Positions 9,342 to 18,201 of a DNA stretch of 64,000 bases are shown piece by piece. The stretch's first letter is position 1. Every line of letters starts with the position of its first letter. The translations under genes were made by a program, and so were the position numbers. Under the pieces are notes generated by a model. That model was not told the origin of the DNA. It made no database searches and worked only from the letters and a program-made list of their open reading frames with translations. Source of the DNA: Gammaproteobacteria bacterium (lineage in GTDB: Bacteria; Pseudomonadota; Gammaproteobacteria; Coxiellales; Coxiellaceae). The DNA lies in assembly GCA_030425685.1 (NCBI GenBank), contig JAUIAD010000004.1, positions 1 through 64,000 on the forward strand. The letters are read 5' to 3'.

Positions 9342-10724
9342 ACCTTGCGCATAAGGCTGATAGTACTGCTGCCAAACATCCGGAGTCAGCTGATTAACCC
9401 CACCCCAAACATGATTAACCTGCCAAGCAGTCCAACCAATAAAACCACCAGTAGCTGGCGTGTAAGGATGACTTTTAACAGCATCCATCAGATAGTCAAA
9501 ATCTTGTTGGCAAACACCAGCATTCGATGCCGATTTTGGCACACCAAATTCATCAAGAAAGACTTTCACCTTATACTGCTTAACGTACGCTAAAAACGCA
9601 TTAAGATTTAATCCATTGCCAGGATTGTCACTCTTGAATTCATCAAGCGGTACGCATTGATTACCTGTGCCGGAGTAAGGACCATTAGTATCAAAATACT
9701 GATGCACGGCAATCGCCCAATTGGATTGAGGGTCTTTGATATTTGCAGGTGTAAAAGTTTTCGCGTTTGATTTGTGATCCGTAACACCGGAAGCGTTATC
9801 ATTTGCCCAAGAGTGCAATCCTGTCCAGCTGTCGCCGTCGATGATAATTAAATTTTTAACCCCAGCTTGGCGAATCGCTTGAATAGCCGCATTGGTGTTA
9901 TTTAAAACCGCTTGATTGGCCATATTGTTGGGCTCATTCATGATTTCAAACATTAATTGTGTTTTGCCAGCGCTGTATTTCTCAGCTAACGGTGCAAAAG
10001 CAGTGCTGATTTTTTTCCACACGGTTGCAATATCCTGGGTATTCACAGGAGCGATAGAGGTGCTGCCGGTTGTGGGTTGATTGTCAGGAAACTTGCGCAT
10101 GTAGTTGTGCAAATCAACAATAACACTGACGTGATTATTTAATAATGTGCTAATGCCAGCAGCGACAGTATTGAGATAGTTGAAATTTTTCTGGTCGTTA
10201 ATATACGCCCAACGAATGGGAAAGCGTACGGTGTTAGCACCTGCTTGTAGGTAAGGAACAGCATCCTCATAAGAGGGCAGGCCGTTTTCGCTGGAGCCAT
10301 CATTAAGACTGCCGGACTCTGCGCCAGAAAGATTAATGCCGCGGAATGGAATATCTTGTGGGTAGGAAATAGGTACCGGAGCGGTTGTTGACTTCAACAC
10401 TAGCGTTGATTTGTCTTGCAGCGTCGTTTGCATATTTACAATTTTATTCGCTTGGTATTTTGATAAGTCATTTTGTCCCACCGTCAGTGAGTATTGTCGA
10501 TTACCAGATTGGTTGGGTGCATTAACATCAAAGTTGTAGGTAGTCATCGCTTGCGTAGGTAGATCTAAGGAAACACTCTTCCCTGGTAAGACAACCGATG
10601 TAATTTTCTGATCTTGCTTTTGGAAAAGTAAGTAGTGGGTATTGTTCTCAAGTGTAAACGTACCCGCGAGTGCGCTCGCGGAGAGCGCCATTAAGACAGG
10701 AATGGATAAATGACGAAGTTTCAT
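9339..10724 (-). CDS. secreted glycoside hydrolase family 5 (cellulase-like)
   Basis: Predicted secreted endoglucanase-type enzyme. A Sec signal peptide (about 1-21, ending ALAG) is followed by a beta-rich domain of about 100 residues of unknown role, possibly carbohydrate-binding. A GH5 TIM barrel begins near 130 (GINLSGAESG). Barrel hallmarks are NTVRFPIRWAY, VDLHNYMR, the acid/base Glu in FEIMNEPN (near 260) and the nucleophile Glu in FLDEFGVP (near 391). A good GGAG lies 9 bases before the ATG. It is divergent from the padR gene, so the PadR product is a candidate regulator. The substrate is not certain; cellulose or another beta-1,4-glucan is the family default. The stop adjoins the duplicated repeat block. 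Confidence 0.88.
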   Translation of the reverse strand: MKLRHLSIPVLMALSASALAGTFTLENNTHYLLFQKQDQKITSVVLPGKSVSLDLPTQAMTTYNFDVNAPNQSGNRQYSLTVGQNDLSKYQANKIVNMQTTLQDKSTLVLKSTTAPVPISYPQDIPFRGINLSGAESGSLNDGSSENGLPSYEDAVPYLQAGANTVRFPIRWAYINDQKNFNYLNTVAAGISTLLNNHVSVIVDLHNYMRKFPDNQPTTGSTSIAPVNTQDIATVWKKISTAFAPLAEKYSAGKTQLMFEIMNEPNNMANQAVLNNTNAAIQAIRQAGVKNLIIIDGDSWTGLHSWANDNASGVTDHKSNAKTFTPANIKDPQSNWAIAVHQYFDTNGPYSGTGNQCVPLDEFKSDNPGNGLNLNAFLAYVKQYKVKVFLDEFGVPKSASNAGVCQQDFDYLMDAVKSHPYTPATGGFIGWTAWQVNHVWGGVNQLTPDVWQQYYQPYAQG

Positions 10725-10888
10725 TTGTATTAACTCCAGTGGATTGGTTAGTTTTAAACCGCAACCTTAACAAACCTTAAGCAAAAAGGGCAAAAAATGT
10801 TACAAGGTTGATACAAAGGGGTTTTGCACAAACAATAAACTTTTTGTTAACTGATTGATTTTAATCACATACTAATGACGGAATTTAC

Positions 10889-10917
10889 TTGCCAAACGCT
10901 TTATCTGTAACTATATT
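10889..10917 (+). promoter_or_regulatory. sigma-70 promoter of padR
   Basis: -35 TTGCCA (10889-10894), 17-bp spacer, -10 TATATT (10912-10917). Predicted start is about 10924, inside the dyad described next. Confidence 0.55.
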
Positions 10918-10921
10918 ATTT

Positions 10922-10938
10922 TGTATCACTGAGATACA
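10922..10938. promoter_or_regulatory. candidate PadR operator
   Basis: Perfect dyad TGTATC-N5-GATACA placed exactly over the predicted padR transcription start. PadR repressors commonly autoregulate through short palindromes of this kind, so autorepression and possible control of the divergent GH5 gene are plausible inferences. Confidence 0.45.
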
Positions 10939-10974
10939 TCGATACTAGATGCAGCGTTTTTTGGAGAGCTTGCT

Positions 10975-11520
10975 ATGAAAAAAATTAATCAAAGCCAATT
11001 TGCGATTTTAGGATTTTTGGCCAATTGTGGGCCTCTGTCGGGTTATGACATCCGTAAAATCACTCAGGACTCAACCGCGCATTTCTGGCAAGAAAGTATC
11101 GGCCATATTTATCCAACCTTAACGCGCATGTTAAAAGCAGGCTTTATTCGTGAAGCTGGTGATCAGCCCACGGACGACAAGCGACAAAAGAAGATGTTTG
11201 AAATTACACCGTTGGGTGAAGAAGCGTTTCAAGATTGGATGCGTCAACCCGCTAAACATAGCCCCGCGCGTTGTGAAATCGTATTAAAGTTATATTTTGG
11301 TTCGCAAGTATCAGCAGACATCTTGGTCAATCACCTAAAGCGTGATTTGTTTTTACATCAAGAAGAATTGCGCGAACTGCAACGTAGTACGGAGATTATG
11401 GAGCAGAGTGACCTTAGTGATCAAGATAAGCTCTTTCGTCGTATGACCTTAGATTACGGTATTAAATCGGTTCAGGCGCATATGGGGTGGTTGGAGCATT
11501 GGATAGAAGAGCTTAAGTAG
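10975..11520 (+). CDS. PadR family transcriptional regulator
   Basis: 181-aa protein with the PadR winged helix at the N-terminus (residues about 8-90). It includes AILGFLANCGPLSGYDI, the recognition region around WQESIGHIYPTLTRML, and the wing with KMFEITPLGEEAF. A helical C-terminal domain (about 95-180) for dimerisation follows, as in the larger (VirA-like) PadR subgroup. GGAGAG lies 8 bases before the ATG. Divergent from the GH5 gene. The ligand is unknown; PadR proteins often respond to phenolics or other small stressors. Confidence 0.9.
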   Translation: MKKINQSQFAILGFLANCGPLSGYDIRKITQDSTAHFWQESIGHIYPTLTRMLKAGFIREAGDQPTDDKRQKKMFEITPLGEEAFQDWMRQPAKHSPARCEIVLKLYFGSQVSADILVNHLKRDLFLHQEELRELQRSTEIMEQSDLSDQDKLFRRMTLDYGIKSVQAHMGWLEHWIEELK

Positions 11521-11963
11521 CAGGGCTGCGGGCATAATAGTCAAAAGCAAGTCTGCGCATAAAGTTGTCCGAATATAAGGTAATGCCAGCGTATTGTCTA
11601 ACCAATAGCCATTATTGCTTTTTTTACAAGCAATTAGACAAGAAATACCCTATTTTTCCTCGTTTTCTTATGATAAATTTTGCCCCTAAGTGGGGCAGAG
11701 ATGTCTTTTTTCAAGTCAGATAAGGCAAAAAATGGACATTTCGGATGTTTGCTATGGCTATTTTCTGATAAAGGGTTGGTTAAAAATCCTACATAAAGGT
11801 GGTTGTAGGCGTGATAGGATATTTTTGAGTAAAAATAGGTAAAAGTGACCAATATTTACGAATTGTTCATATAGTAGACAGCTGGTATATTTCTTACCAT
11901 ATCGGCGGTTTCGGGGCATTGGGGTAAGAAACCATATAACATACTGAATATTAGGTGTTTTCC
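11521..11963. other. 443-bp non-coding stretch with two inverted repeats
   Basis: No gene is seen. It holds a hairpin TGCCCC/GGGGCA (11681-11697) without a clean T-run. Nearer the next gene are exact 9-bp arms TTTCTTACC (11890-11898) and GGTAAGAAA (11923-11931), which would form a stem-loop in the probable 5' leader of the small secreted protein. Confidence 0.4.
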
Positions 11964-12446
11964 ATGAAAAAGTTATTAACAATCATTTTAGGGACTTTAT
12001 TCTTTACAACTACGATAGCTAATGTGAACCCACCTAGAACTGCTTCACCTCTTAATATCAAATTGAAGAATAATAGCCTTGTTTTAGCTTTTGGCGGTGC
12101 TGATGCACATGCTCGGTTGGACTGTTATGGCGATGGTTTAAAAAGCATTGTTAGTATAGATTTACTGCTTGATAAAGCAGGTGCGGTAAAAAGCGTTATG
12201 TTGCCGCAGTCATCTACCTTTCGTTATCAACACCCAAACTGTGTTATCCGCGTTATAGAATCCTCCAACAAAAAGGTAACCGAAGAAACGGATTTCTCTT
12301 ACCCGCGTGCAGGTGACAGAAAAACAGTCGCTGCAATTATAGCCGCACATAAACGCGAGGTGATTACCACCAAAAAGAATTCCTACACAGTCACGGTAAA
12401 GGCGAACGAAAATGAAAACAGTCTTTCTTTTGAGCTAAATATATAG
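11964..12446 (+). CDS. small secreted protein, unknown function
   Basis: 160-aa protein with a clear signal peptide (MKKLLTIILGTLFFTTTIAN, cleavage near residue 20). The mature part of about 140 residues has a beta-rich pattern and two cysteines about 43 residues apart (LDCYGDG and HPNCVIR) that could form a disulfide. I recognise no family. ATG 11964 is chosen over an in-frame GTG nine bases earlier because it begins a canonical signal peptide. Probably periplasmic or exported. It stands alone upstream of metN, whose own promoter starts just after this stop codon. Confidence 0.6.
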   Translation: MKKLLTIILGTLFFTTTIANVNPPRTASPLNIKLKNNSLVLAFGGADAHARLDCYGDGLKSIVSIDLLLDKAGAVKSVMLPQSSTFRYQHPNCVIRVIESSNKKVTEETDFSYPRAGDRKTVAAIIAAHKREVITTKKNSYTVTVKANENENSLSFELNI

Positions 12447-12450
12447 TGTC

Positions 12451-12478
12451 TTGACACCGCTCATGGAAGGAGTAAACT
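12451..12478 (+). promoter_or_regulatory. promoter of the metNIQ leader
   Basis: -35 TTGACA (12451-12456, perfect), 16-bp spacer, -10 TAAACT (12473-12478). The predicted start near 12485 coincides with the first base of the riboswitch-like stem. Confidence 0.5.
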
Positions 12479-12484
12479 TACACA

Positions 12485-12540
12485 GTGCGCTAATTTGAGC
12501 AACAGCTTGCGGGCGCGATATAAATACTGCTAAAGCGTGC
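12485..12540 (+). ncRNA. SAM-II-like riboswitch aptamer
   Basis: The leader matches the SAM-II (metA-type) aptamer layout as I know it. The P1 5' strand TGCGC (12486-12490) is followed by loop TAATTT (family: UGAUUU). The P1 3' strand GCGCG (12513-12517) is followed by a 17-base segment in which ATAAAT and the terminal GCTAAA (12529-12534) sit in the same positions as in the classic aptamer. Loop bases AGCA (12498-12501) can pair with TGCT (12528-12531), giving the required pseudoknot. The downstream gene, a methionine importer, is a logical target for SAM control. Family membership is recalled, not searched; most known SAM-II elements are alphaproteobacterial. Confidence 0.7.
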
Positions 12541-12545
12541 GTTAA

Positions 12546-12578
12546 ACCATCAGCTTCTAGCAGCGGTGGTTTTTTTTT
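12546..12578 (+). terminator. intrinsic terminator between aptamer and metN
   Basis: Stem ACCATC/GGTGGT plus inner GCT/AGC pairs, loop about 6 bases, followed by nine T residues (12570-12578). It sits 11 bases after the aptamer's GCTAAA and 22 bases before metN. It is therefore placed to act as the expression platform, or to cap the leader as a short RNA. Confidence 0.65.
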
Positions 12579-12600
12579 GCCTATTGTTTAAGGCGATTTC

Positions 12601-13656
12601 ATGATAGAACTCAAAAACATTAGTAAAGTCTACCCAGGCCCCAAGGGGGATTTGGTAGCGCTCAATGATATTAATTTATCGGTACAGCCGGGTGAAATTT
12701 TTGGTGTCATTGGTAAAAGTGGTGCGGGTAAAAGTACGTTGGTTCGTTGTGTTAATTTATTGGAGCGACCCACAGAAGGTGCCGTTATTGTTGACGGTCA
12801 GGACCTTACCCGTTTATCGGCAAATGGCTTGCGTCAGACTCGACATCATATTGGTATGGTATTCCAACATTTTAATCTATTAAATACCCGTACGGTTTAT
12901 CAAAATATTGCTTTTCCACTTGAGTTGATTGGCATGCGTCGAGGTGAGATTAAAAAACGCATCGAGCCGCTGATTGAATTTACGGGCTTAAGTCATCGCG
13001 AGCATGCTTATCCCAGTCAGCTAAGTGGCGGACAAAAACAGCGTGTAGCGATTGCGCGGGCCCTGGCGATGCAGCCAAAGGTTTTATTGTGTGATGAAAT
13101 GACCTCCGCCTTAGATCCAGAAACGACAGCGTCGATTTTGTCATTAATAAAAGATATCAATAAAAAAATGAATCTCACTATTTTGTTGATTACGCACGAA
13201 ATGCATGTCATCAAAAGTATTTGTGACAAGGTCGCCGTATTGGATCGTGGTGATGTTATTGAGCAAGGTCCGGTATTGGAAATATTTAAGCGGCCGAAAA
13301 CCGATGTGACAAAACAATTAACGCATGCCGCGATTCAGCTAGAATTGCCGCAGGTATTGCGTGACCATGTTGTGCCAATGCCTACCAATGATTGTTTTAC
13401 CTTGTTGCGTATTGCTTTTGTGGGTGAGGCGGTGGCCGAACCTATCGTTAATAATTTAATTAAAGAATACCATTTGCAGGTTAATATTCTGCAAGCAAAT
13501 TTGGAAGTGCTGCAGAATGAGACGGTGGGCGTGATGTTGGTTGCTATCAGTTCGCCGCAGGAAGAAGTCCTCAAGGGGCTAAATTATTTAATAGAAATTG
13601 GACTCAGTGTGGAGGTTGCAGGCTATGTCGGCAGAGATGATTGGCGAATTAATTAA
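12601..13656 (+). CDS. metN: methionine ABC transporter ATPase MetN
   Basis: ATPase subunit of the MetNIQ D/L-methionine importer. Walker A GKSGAGKST near residues 38-46, signature LSGGQKQR near 140, Walker B VLLCDEMTSALDP near 160-172, switch His in LLITHEMH near 198. The C-terminal NIL domain (about 265-345) binds methionine in homologues and inhibits transport when the amino acid is abundant. 351 aa, slightly longer than E. coli MetN. The last 32 bases overlap metI. Upstream is the SAM-II-like leader, suggesting transcriptional control by SAM on top of allosteric feedback. Confidence 0.96.
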   Translation: MIELKNISKVYPGPKGDLVALNDINLSVQPGEIFGVIGKSGAGKSTLVRCVNLLERPTEGAVIVDGQDLTRLSANGLRQTRHHIGMVFQHFNLLNTRTVYQNIAFPLELIGMRRGEIKKRIEPLIEFTGLSHREHAYPSQLSGGQKQRVAIARALAMQPKVLLCDEMTSALDPETTASILSLIKDINKKMNLTILLITHEMHVIKSICDKVAVLDRGDVIEQGPVLEIFKRPKTDVTKQLTHAAIQLELPQVLRDHVVPMPTNDCFTLLRIAFVGEAVAEPIVNNLIKEYHLQVNILQANLEVLQNETVGVMLVAISSPQEEVLKGLNYLIEIGLSVEVAGYVGRDDWRIN

Positions 13657-14281
13657 CTCTTTTTGGCAAACGGTTGAAATGGTACTGATCTCTTGCTTGA
13701 TCGCTGTATTGGTTGGTTTGCCATTGGGTATTTTATTATTTGTGACGCAGAAAAATAATTTATTATCGAGCCCGACCGTAAATCGTGTTGTTGGCGCGAT
13801 TGTTAATGCGATGCGTTCAATTCCTTTTATTATTTTGATGGTTGCTATTATTCCGTTAACACGTTTAATTGTGGGTACGTCTATTGGTACCGCTGCAGCG
13901 ATAGTGCCACTAGCACTAGCAGCGATTCCTTTTGTCGCGCGTTTAATAGAAAGCGCCTTGCAAGAAGTCCCGGTGGGATTGATTGAGGCATCGCAATCGA
14001 TGGGGGCAACGCCTTCGCAAATTATTTGGAAAGTATTGGTGCCCGAGGCGATGCCAGCGATTATTCGTAGTATTACCTTAACATTGGTAACTTTAGTAGG
14101 CTATTCCGCCATGGCGGGCGCTGTGGGTGGTGGTGGTTTAGGCAATTTAGCCATAAGCTATGGCTATGAACGCTTTGATGTCAGAATTATGTTAATTACT
14201 GTAGTAATATTAATAGTGATGGTGCAAGTGATGCAGTATATCGGTGATCATCTTGCCGCACGTTTTGCGCATAATAAATAA
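13625..14281 (+). CDS. metI: methionine ABC transporter permease MetI
   Basis: Inner-membrane permease with about five hydrophobic helices and the ABC coupling segment EASQSMGATPSQIIWKVLVP (about 118-137). ATG 13625 is preferred because GGAGG lies 9 bases before it. This start gives 218 aa, the normal length, and overlaps the end of metN by 32 bases, so translation is coupled. Works with MetN and MetQ. Confidence 0.95.
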   Translation: MSAEMIGELINSFWQTVEMVLISCLIAVLVGLPLGILLFVTQKNNLLSSPTVNRVVGAIVNAMRSIPFIILMVAIIPLTRLIVGTSIGTAAAIVPLALAAIPFVARLIESALQEVPVGLIEASQSMGATPSQIIWKVLVPEAMPAIIRSITLTLVTLVGYSAMAGAVGGGGLGNLAISYGYERFDVRIMLITVVILIVMVQVMQYIGDHLAARFAHNK

Positions 14282-14329
14282 AATGGCATTGTGTTGTGCC
14301 GGCGTATTTATAGATAGGAGTAACTTTAT

Positions 14330-15142
14330 ATGAAGCGTATTTTTCTTTTTCTATCAGCAGTAGCTGTAACCGTAGGTTTGGCGCTCGGCTTGAGCGCTTG
14401 TCAAAGCAAGGAATCCCCAAATACCATTAAGGTCGGTACCATCGCTGGGCCTGAAACGGACTTAATGAAAGTTGCTAAAGAAGTGATGAAAAAGCAGTAT
14501 GGCATTAACTTAAAGATTGTCACCTTTACCGATTACACCATGCCCAATGTGGCGCTTAACGATGGCAGTATTGATGCCAATATGTTTCAACATGTGCCGT
14601 ATTTAGAGAATCAGATTAAGCATCGCGGATTTAAGTTGGTGCCAATTGGTAAGGTCTTTGTTTATCCTATGGGGCTTTATTCTGATAAGATTAATCAATT
14701 ATCAGATCTGAAAAATGGCGCTAAAGTGGGTATTCCCAATGATCCTAGTAATGAATCGCGGGCATTGTTATTACTGCAAAAAGCCGGCTTGATTACCTTA
14801 AAGCCAGGTGTTGGTACGGATGCCACGCCAATGGATATTGCCAGTAATCCAAAAAATCTAAAATTTGTTGAGCTAAGCGCAGCACAGTTACCTCGGTCAT
14901 TATCAGATGTAGCGGTAGCAGCCATTAACACTAACTATGCTGTTCCTGCAGGTTTGTCACCGTCTAAGAATGCTTTGTATACAGAAGGCCCTGACTCACC
15001 TTATGCGAATGTGGTGGTGGTGCGTGCAGCCGATAAAAACAATCCAAAATTAAAAGACTTAGTGGCAGCCTTGCATTCACCGCAAGTGCTAGCAAAAGCC
15101 AAGCAGCTTTTTGGTGATGATGCTATCCCAGCCTGGAAATAG
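14330..15142 (+). CDS. metQ: methionine-binding lipoprotein MetQ
   Basis: Substrate-binding protein of the NlpA/MetQ family. Signal peptide with lipobox LSAC (Cys24 lipidated). The mature domain begins NTIKVGTIAGPETDLM and contains the family block NVALNDGSIDANMFQHVPYL (about 84-103). 270 aa. AGGAG lies 9 bases before the ATG, 48 bases after metI, completing the metNIQ operon. Probably anchored on the periplasmic face of the inner membrane. Confidence 0.95.
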   Translation: MKRIFLFLSAVAVTVGLALGLSACQSKESPNTIKVGTIAGPETDLMKVAKEVMKKQYGINLKIVTFTDYTMPNVALNDGSIDANMFQHVPYLENQIKHRGFKLVPIGKVFVYPMGLYSDKINQLSDLKNGAKVGIPNDPSNESRALLLLQKAGLITLKPGVGTDATPMDIASNPKNLKFVELSAAQLPRSLSDVAVAAINTNYAVPAGLSPSKNALYTEGPDSPYANVVVVRAADKNNPKLKDLVAALHSPQVLAKAKQLFGDDAIPAWK

Positions 15143-15150
15143 CTCGCTAA

Positions 15151-15234
15151 ACCGGATTTTCAATGAATATTCTGCCCTTACACCGGATATTCATTGAATA
15201 TCCTTGACTTGCACCGGATATTCAATGATAATTC
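15151..15234. repeat. three 31-bp-spaced palindromic direct repeats
   Basis: The motif ACCGGATATTCAATGAATAT (or close variants) starts at 15151, 15182 and 15213, exactly 31 bp apart, about three DNA turns. The middle copy is a near-perfect palindrome, GATATTC-A/T-GAATATC. The third copy lies inside the promoter of the DUF4143 ATPase gene. This looks like an array of operator sites. Confidence 0.65.
15204..15232 (+). promoter_or_regulatory. promoter giving a leaderless mRNA
   Basis: -35 TTGACT (15204-15209), 17-bp spacer, -10 GATAAT (15227-15232). The predicted transcription start is 15239-15240, the A of the ATG itself. There is no Shine-Dalgarno sequence. The third 31-bp repeat fills the spacer. 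Confidence 0.55.
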
Positions 15235-15239
15235 GGTGT

Positions 15240-16436
15240 ATGACTTCTCCTATTCCACGAAAAATCGGGGCTAATGTCCGTGATGCGTTGGCGCGTGGCA
15301 AGAGCGTTATCTTGATTGGTCCTCGCCAAACGGGCAAGTCAACGCTGGTGAAGGCTTTTATCAAGCCTGATATTCAATACTCTTTCGCTAGGGAAGCTAT
15401 TCGCCAACGCTATGAGCGTGATCCTGCCTTGTTAGAAGCAGAGCTGGAGGAGCAGGTAAAAGCGTATAATAGACCACCTTTGATTTTTATCGATGAGGTG
15501 CAGAAAGTACCGCGAGTGATGAATGTTGCGCAAGCATTGATTGACGATAAAAAAGCACAGTTTATTTTAACGGGTTCATCGGCGCGTAAACTAAAACATG
15601 GGACAGATCTAAATTTGCTGCCAGGCCGTGCTGTTTCATTGACCATGACGCCGCTGCTTTACGAAGAGTTACCAGAGCCGAAGCCGTCTTTGGAAAAGAT
15701 ATTAATTTATGGGACATTGCCAGGAATTGTCTTGGAAGGGGATTTGGATGCGCGCGAGATAGATTTATACTCGTATGTTTCCACCTATCTTGAAGATGAA
15801 GTGCGTGCAGAAGCGTTGGTGCGTAATGTTGGTGATTTTTCAAGATTTTTAGAAGTTGCTGCTGGGGAGTCTGGTCGGCAGCTTAATTTTACTCGCCTTG
15901 CTCAAGATATTGGTGTTAGTGATACAACGATAGCCTCTTATTATCAAATTTTAAATGATTGCTTGATAACACACCTCGTTAATCCTATTACCAAAAGTGA
16001 TACTAAGCGCCGCTTGATTAAGTCACCGAAGCACCTGTTTTTTGATTTGGGTGTCAGGCGCGCTTGTGCGGGTGAGGGGGTTCGTTTGTCAGATAGATTA
16101 ATGGCACACTTATTTGAGCATTATGTGGGGAATGAGCTTTACAATAGCAGTCAGGTACGTTCGCCGCATATAAAAATAAAATATTGGCGTGACTCTGCTG
16201 GCCCGGAAGTTGATTATGTTATTGATGTTTCTCGTACATTTTACCCCGTCGAGGTGAAATGGTCAGATGCGCCAAAGGAGAAAGATGCTCGGCATCTGAT
16301 ACGCTTTTTAAATGAATATCCTGAAGCCGATAAGGGATATATTATTTGTCGAACGCCTAGACGTTATAAAGTGAATGACGCCGTTACTGCTGTTCCATGG
16401 CAGCAGATGGGCGAGTTACTAGATTCACTTCTATAG
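15240..16436 (+). CDS. DUF4143-type P-loop ATPase
   Basis: Member of the widespread AAA-like ATPase family with a C-terminal DUF4143 domain, often found as a lone accessory gene of unknown role. Walker A is LIGPRQTGKST near residues 26-36, Walker B is LIFIDEVQKVP near 80-90, and sensor-like FILTGSSARKLK near 104-115. The DUF4143 part (about 190-370) ends with a nuclease-fold-like segment, DSAGPEVDYVID and FYPVEVKWSD, reminiscent of PD-(D/E)XK cores. 398 aa from ATG 15240; an upstream ATG in the same frame would overlap the repeats and the promoter. Probably acquired horizontally and autoregulated by the repeats, which is inference. Confidence 0.82.
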   Translation: MTSPIPRKIGANVRDALARGKSVILIGPRQTGKSTLVKAFIKPDIQYSFAREAIRQRYERDPALLEAELEEQVKAYNRPPLIFIDEVQKVPRVMNVAQALIDDKKAQFILTGSSARKLKHGTDLNLLPGRAVSLTMTPLLYEELPEPKPSLEKILIYGTLPGIVLEGDLDAREIDLYSYVSTYLEDEVRAEALVRNVGDFSRFLEVAAGESGRQLNFTRLAQDIGVSDTTIASYYQILNDCLITHLVNPITKSDTKRRLIKSPKHLFFDLGVRRACAGEGVRLSDRLMAHLFEHYVGNELYNSSQVRSPHIKIKYWRDSAGPEVDYVIDVSRTFYPVEVKWSDAPKEKDARHLIRFLNEYPEADKGYIICRTPRRYKVNDAVTAVPWQQMGELLDSLL

Positions 16437-16472
16437 CTGGTAATTTTTTGAGTAGCCGGTATACTATAGCGC

Positions 16473-16836
<364 letters not shown>

Positions 16837-16928
16837 TTATTTATTTTTTAAATGGGCGGCTCATCAGTTGTTATTAAGTATTTTAATATTTAATAATAGA
16901 TGAGTTGCAATAAGGGAGGTAGGGATAC

Positions 16929-18140
16929 ATGCATAAAATCCTAGCGCATCTGCAAAACGAAATTGATCAACTTAAAGCAAACGGCTTATACAAGCACGAA
17001 TTCTTAATTAAAACACCGCAAAATTCTAATATTGAAGTTGAGCCTAGTCAGCAGGTTATTAATTTCTGTGCTAATAATTATTTAGGGTTAGCCGATGATG
17101 CGGAATTGATTCAAGCGGCAAAAGATGCGGTGCAGCAATATGGTTTTGGCATGGCCTCGGTGCGTTTTATTTGCGGCACGCAAACGATTCATAAAACGCT
17201 GGAAAATAAAATCAGTGAGTTTTTAGGCACTGACGATACCATTTTATATTCTTCTTGCTTTGATGCGAATGCTGGTTTATTTGAAACGATCTTGGGTCCT
17301 GAGGATGCCATTATTAGTGATGCGTTAAATCACGCTAGCATTATTGATGGTGTGCGTTTGTGTAAAGCAAAACGTTTTCGTTATAAAAATAACGATATGC
17401 AGGATTTGGAAGAAAAATTAAAAGCAGCGGATGCGGCCGGGGCGCGTTTTAAATTAATTGCTACCGATGGTGTCTTTTCCATGGATGGTATTATCGCAAA
17501 CTTAAAAGGTGTTTGTGATTTGGCGGATAAATATAACGCGCTGGTAATGGTCGATGATTCCCATGCAGTTGGTTTTATTGGCGAGCATGGGCGGGGAACG
17601 CCTGAGCATTGTGGGGTTGCTGATCGGGTTGATATTATTACGGGCACATTAGGTAAAGCGTTGGGTGGTGCTTCTGGTGGCTATACCTCTGGACGTAAGG
17701 AAATTATTGAGTGGCTGCGTAATCGCTCACGTCCTTATTTGTTTTCTAATTCATTGGCGCCGATTATTGTCGGTACCTCTTTGAAGATGTTTGCGGTGTT
17801 AGAGACGCGTGGTGGCCAATTGCGGCAGAAATTAAAAGAGAATAGTGAGTATTTTCGTGCGCGCATGGAGGCTTTGGGCTTTGACTTGGTTCCAGGTGAG
17901 CATCCGATTATTCCTGTTATGTTAGGTGATGCTAAGCTGGCGACGGAAATGGCAACAAAAATGCTGCAACACGGTATTTATGTTATTGGTTTTTCTTATC
18001 CGGTTGTGCCAATGGGGCAGGCGCGTATTCGTGTGCAGATGTCGGCGATTCATACGAAAGAGCAATTAGATAAGGCGGTTGATGTTTTTGCGCAGGTGGG
18101 AGCGACATTAGGTGTTATTCCTGAAAAAGTTGTTGCTTAG
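16929..18140 (+). CDS. kbl: 2-amino-3-ketobutyrate CoA ligase
   Basis: PLP enzyme of the alpha-oxoamine synthase family that splits 2-amino-3-ketobutyrate with CoA into glycine and acetyl-CoA, the second step of threonine degradation. The PLP lysine lies in [15 protein letters not shown] near residue 243. The glycine-rich substrate block NNYLGLADD (about 50) and the VDDSHAVGF cofactor motif (near 208) are present. 403 aa, close to the 398 aa of E. coli. A strong AAGGGAGGT lies before the ATG. Its partner tdh lies 550 bp downstream, separated by repeats instead of being directly abutted. Confidence 0.96.
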   Translation: MHKILAHLQNEIDQLKANGLYKHEFLIKTPQNSNIEVEPSQQVINFCANNYLGLADDAELIQAAKDAVQQYGFGMASVRFICGTQTIHKTLENKISEFLGTDDTILYSSCFDANAGLFETILGPEDAIISDALNHASIIDGVRLCKAKRFRYKNNDMQDLEEKLKAADAAGARFKLIATDGVFSMDGIIANLKGVCDLADKYNALVMVDDSHAVGFIGEHGRGTPEHCGVADRVDIITGTLGKALGGASGGYTSGRKEIIEWLRNRSRPYLFSNSLAPIIVGTSLKMFAVLETRGGQLRQKLKENSEYFRARMEALGFDLVPGEHPIIPVMLGDAKLATEMATKMLQHGIYVIGFSYPVVPMGQARIRVQMSAIHTKEQLDKAVDVFAQVGATLGVIPEKVVA

Positions 18141-18201
18141 GGAGTTTGATCGATAGAAAGTTTTAGAAAGCAGTGGGCTTTGAATGCGACTTGCTAAGCG
18201 G

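Noticed and set aside
9115-9342. 75-codon plus-strand frame in the 9-kb repeats
   Set aside because: Lies entirely in the duplicated non-coding units, is low-complexity and basic, and has no ribosome site.
15204-15239. Upstream start for the DUF4143 ATPase
   Set aside because: It would place the promoter and the third 31-bp repeat within the coding region, and the extra 12 residues do not look like the family.
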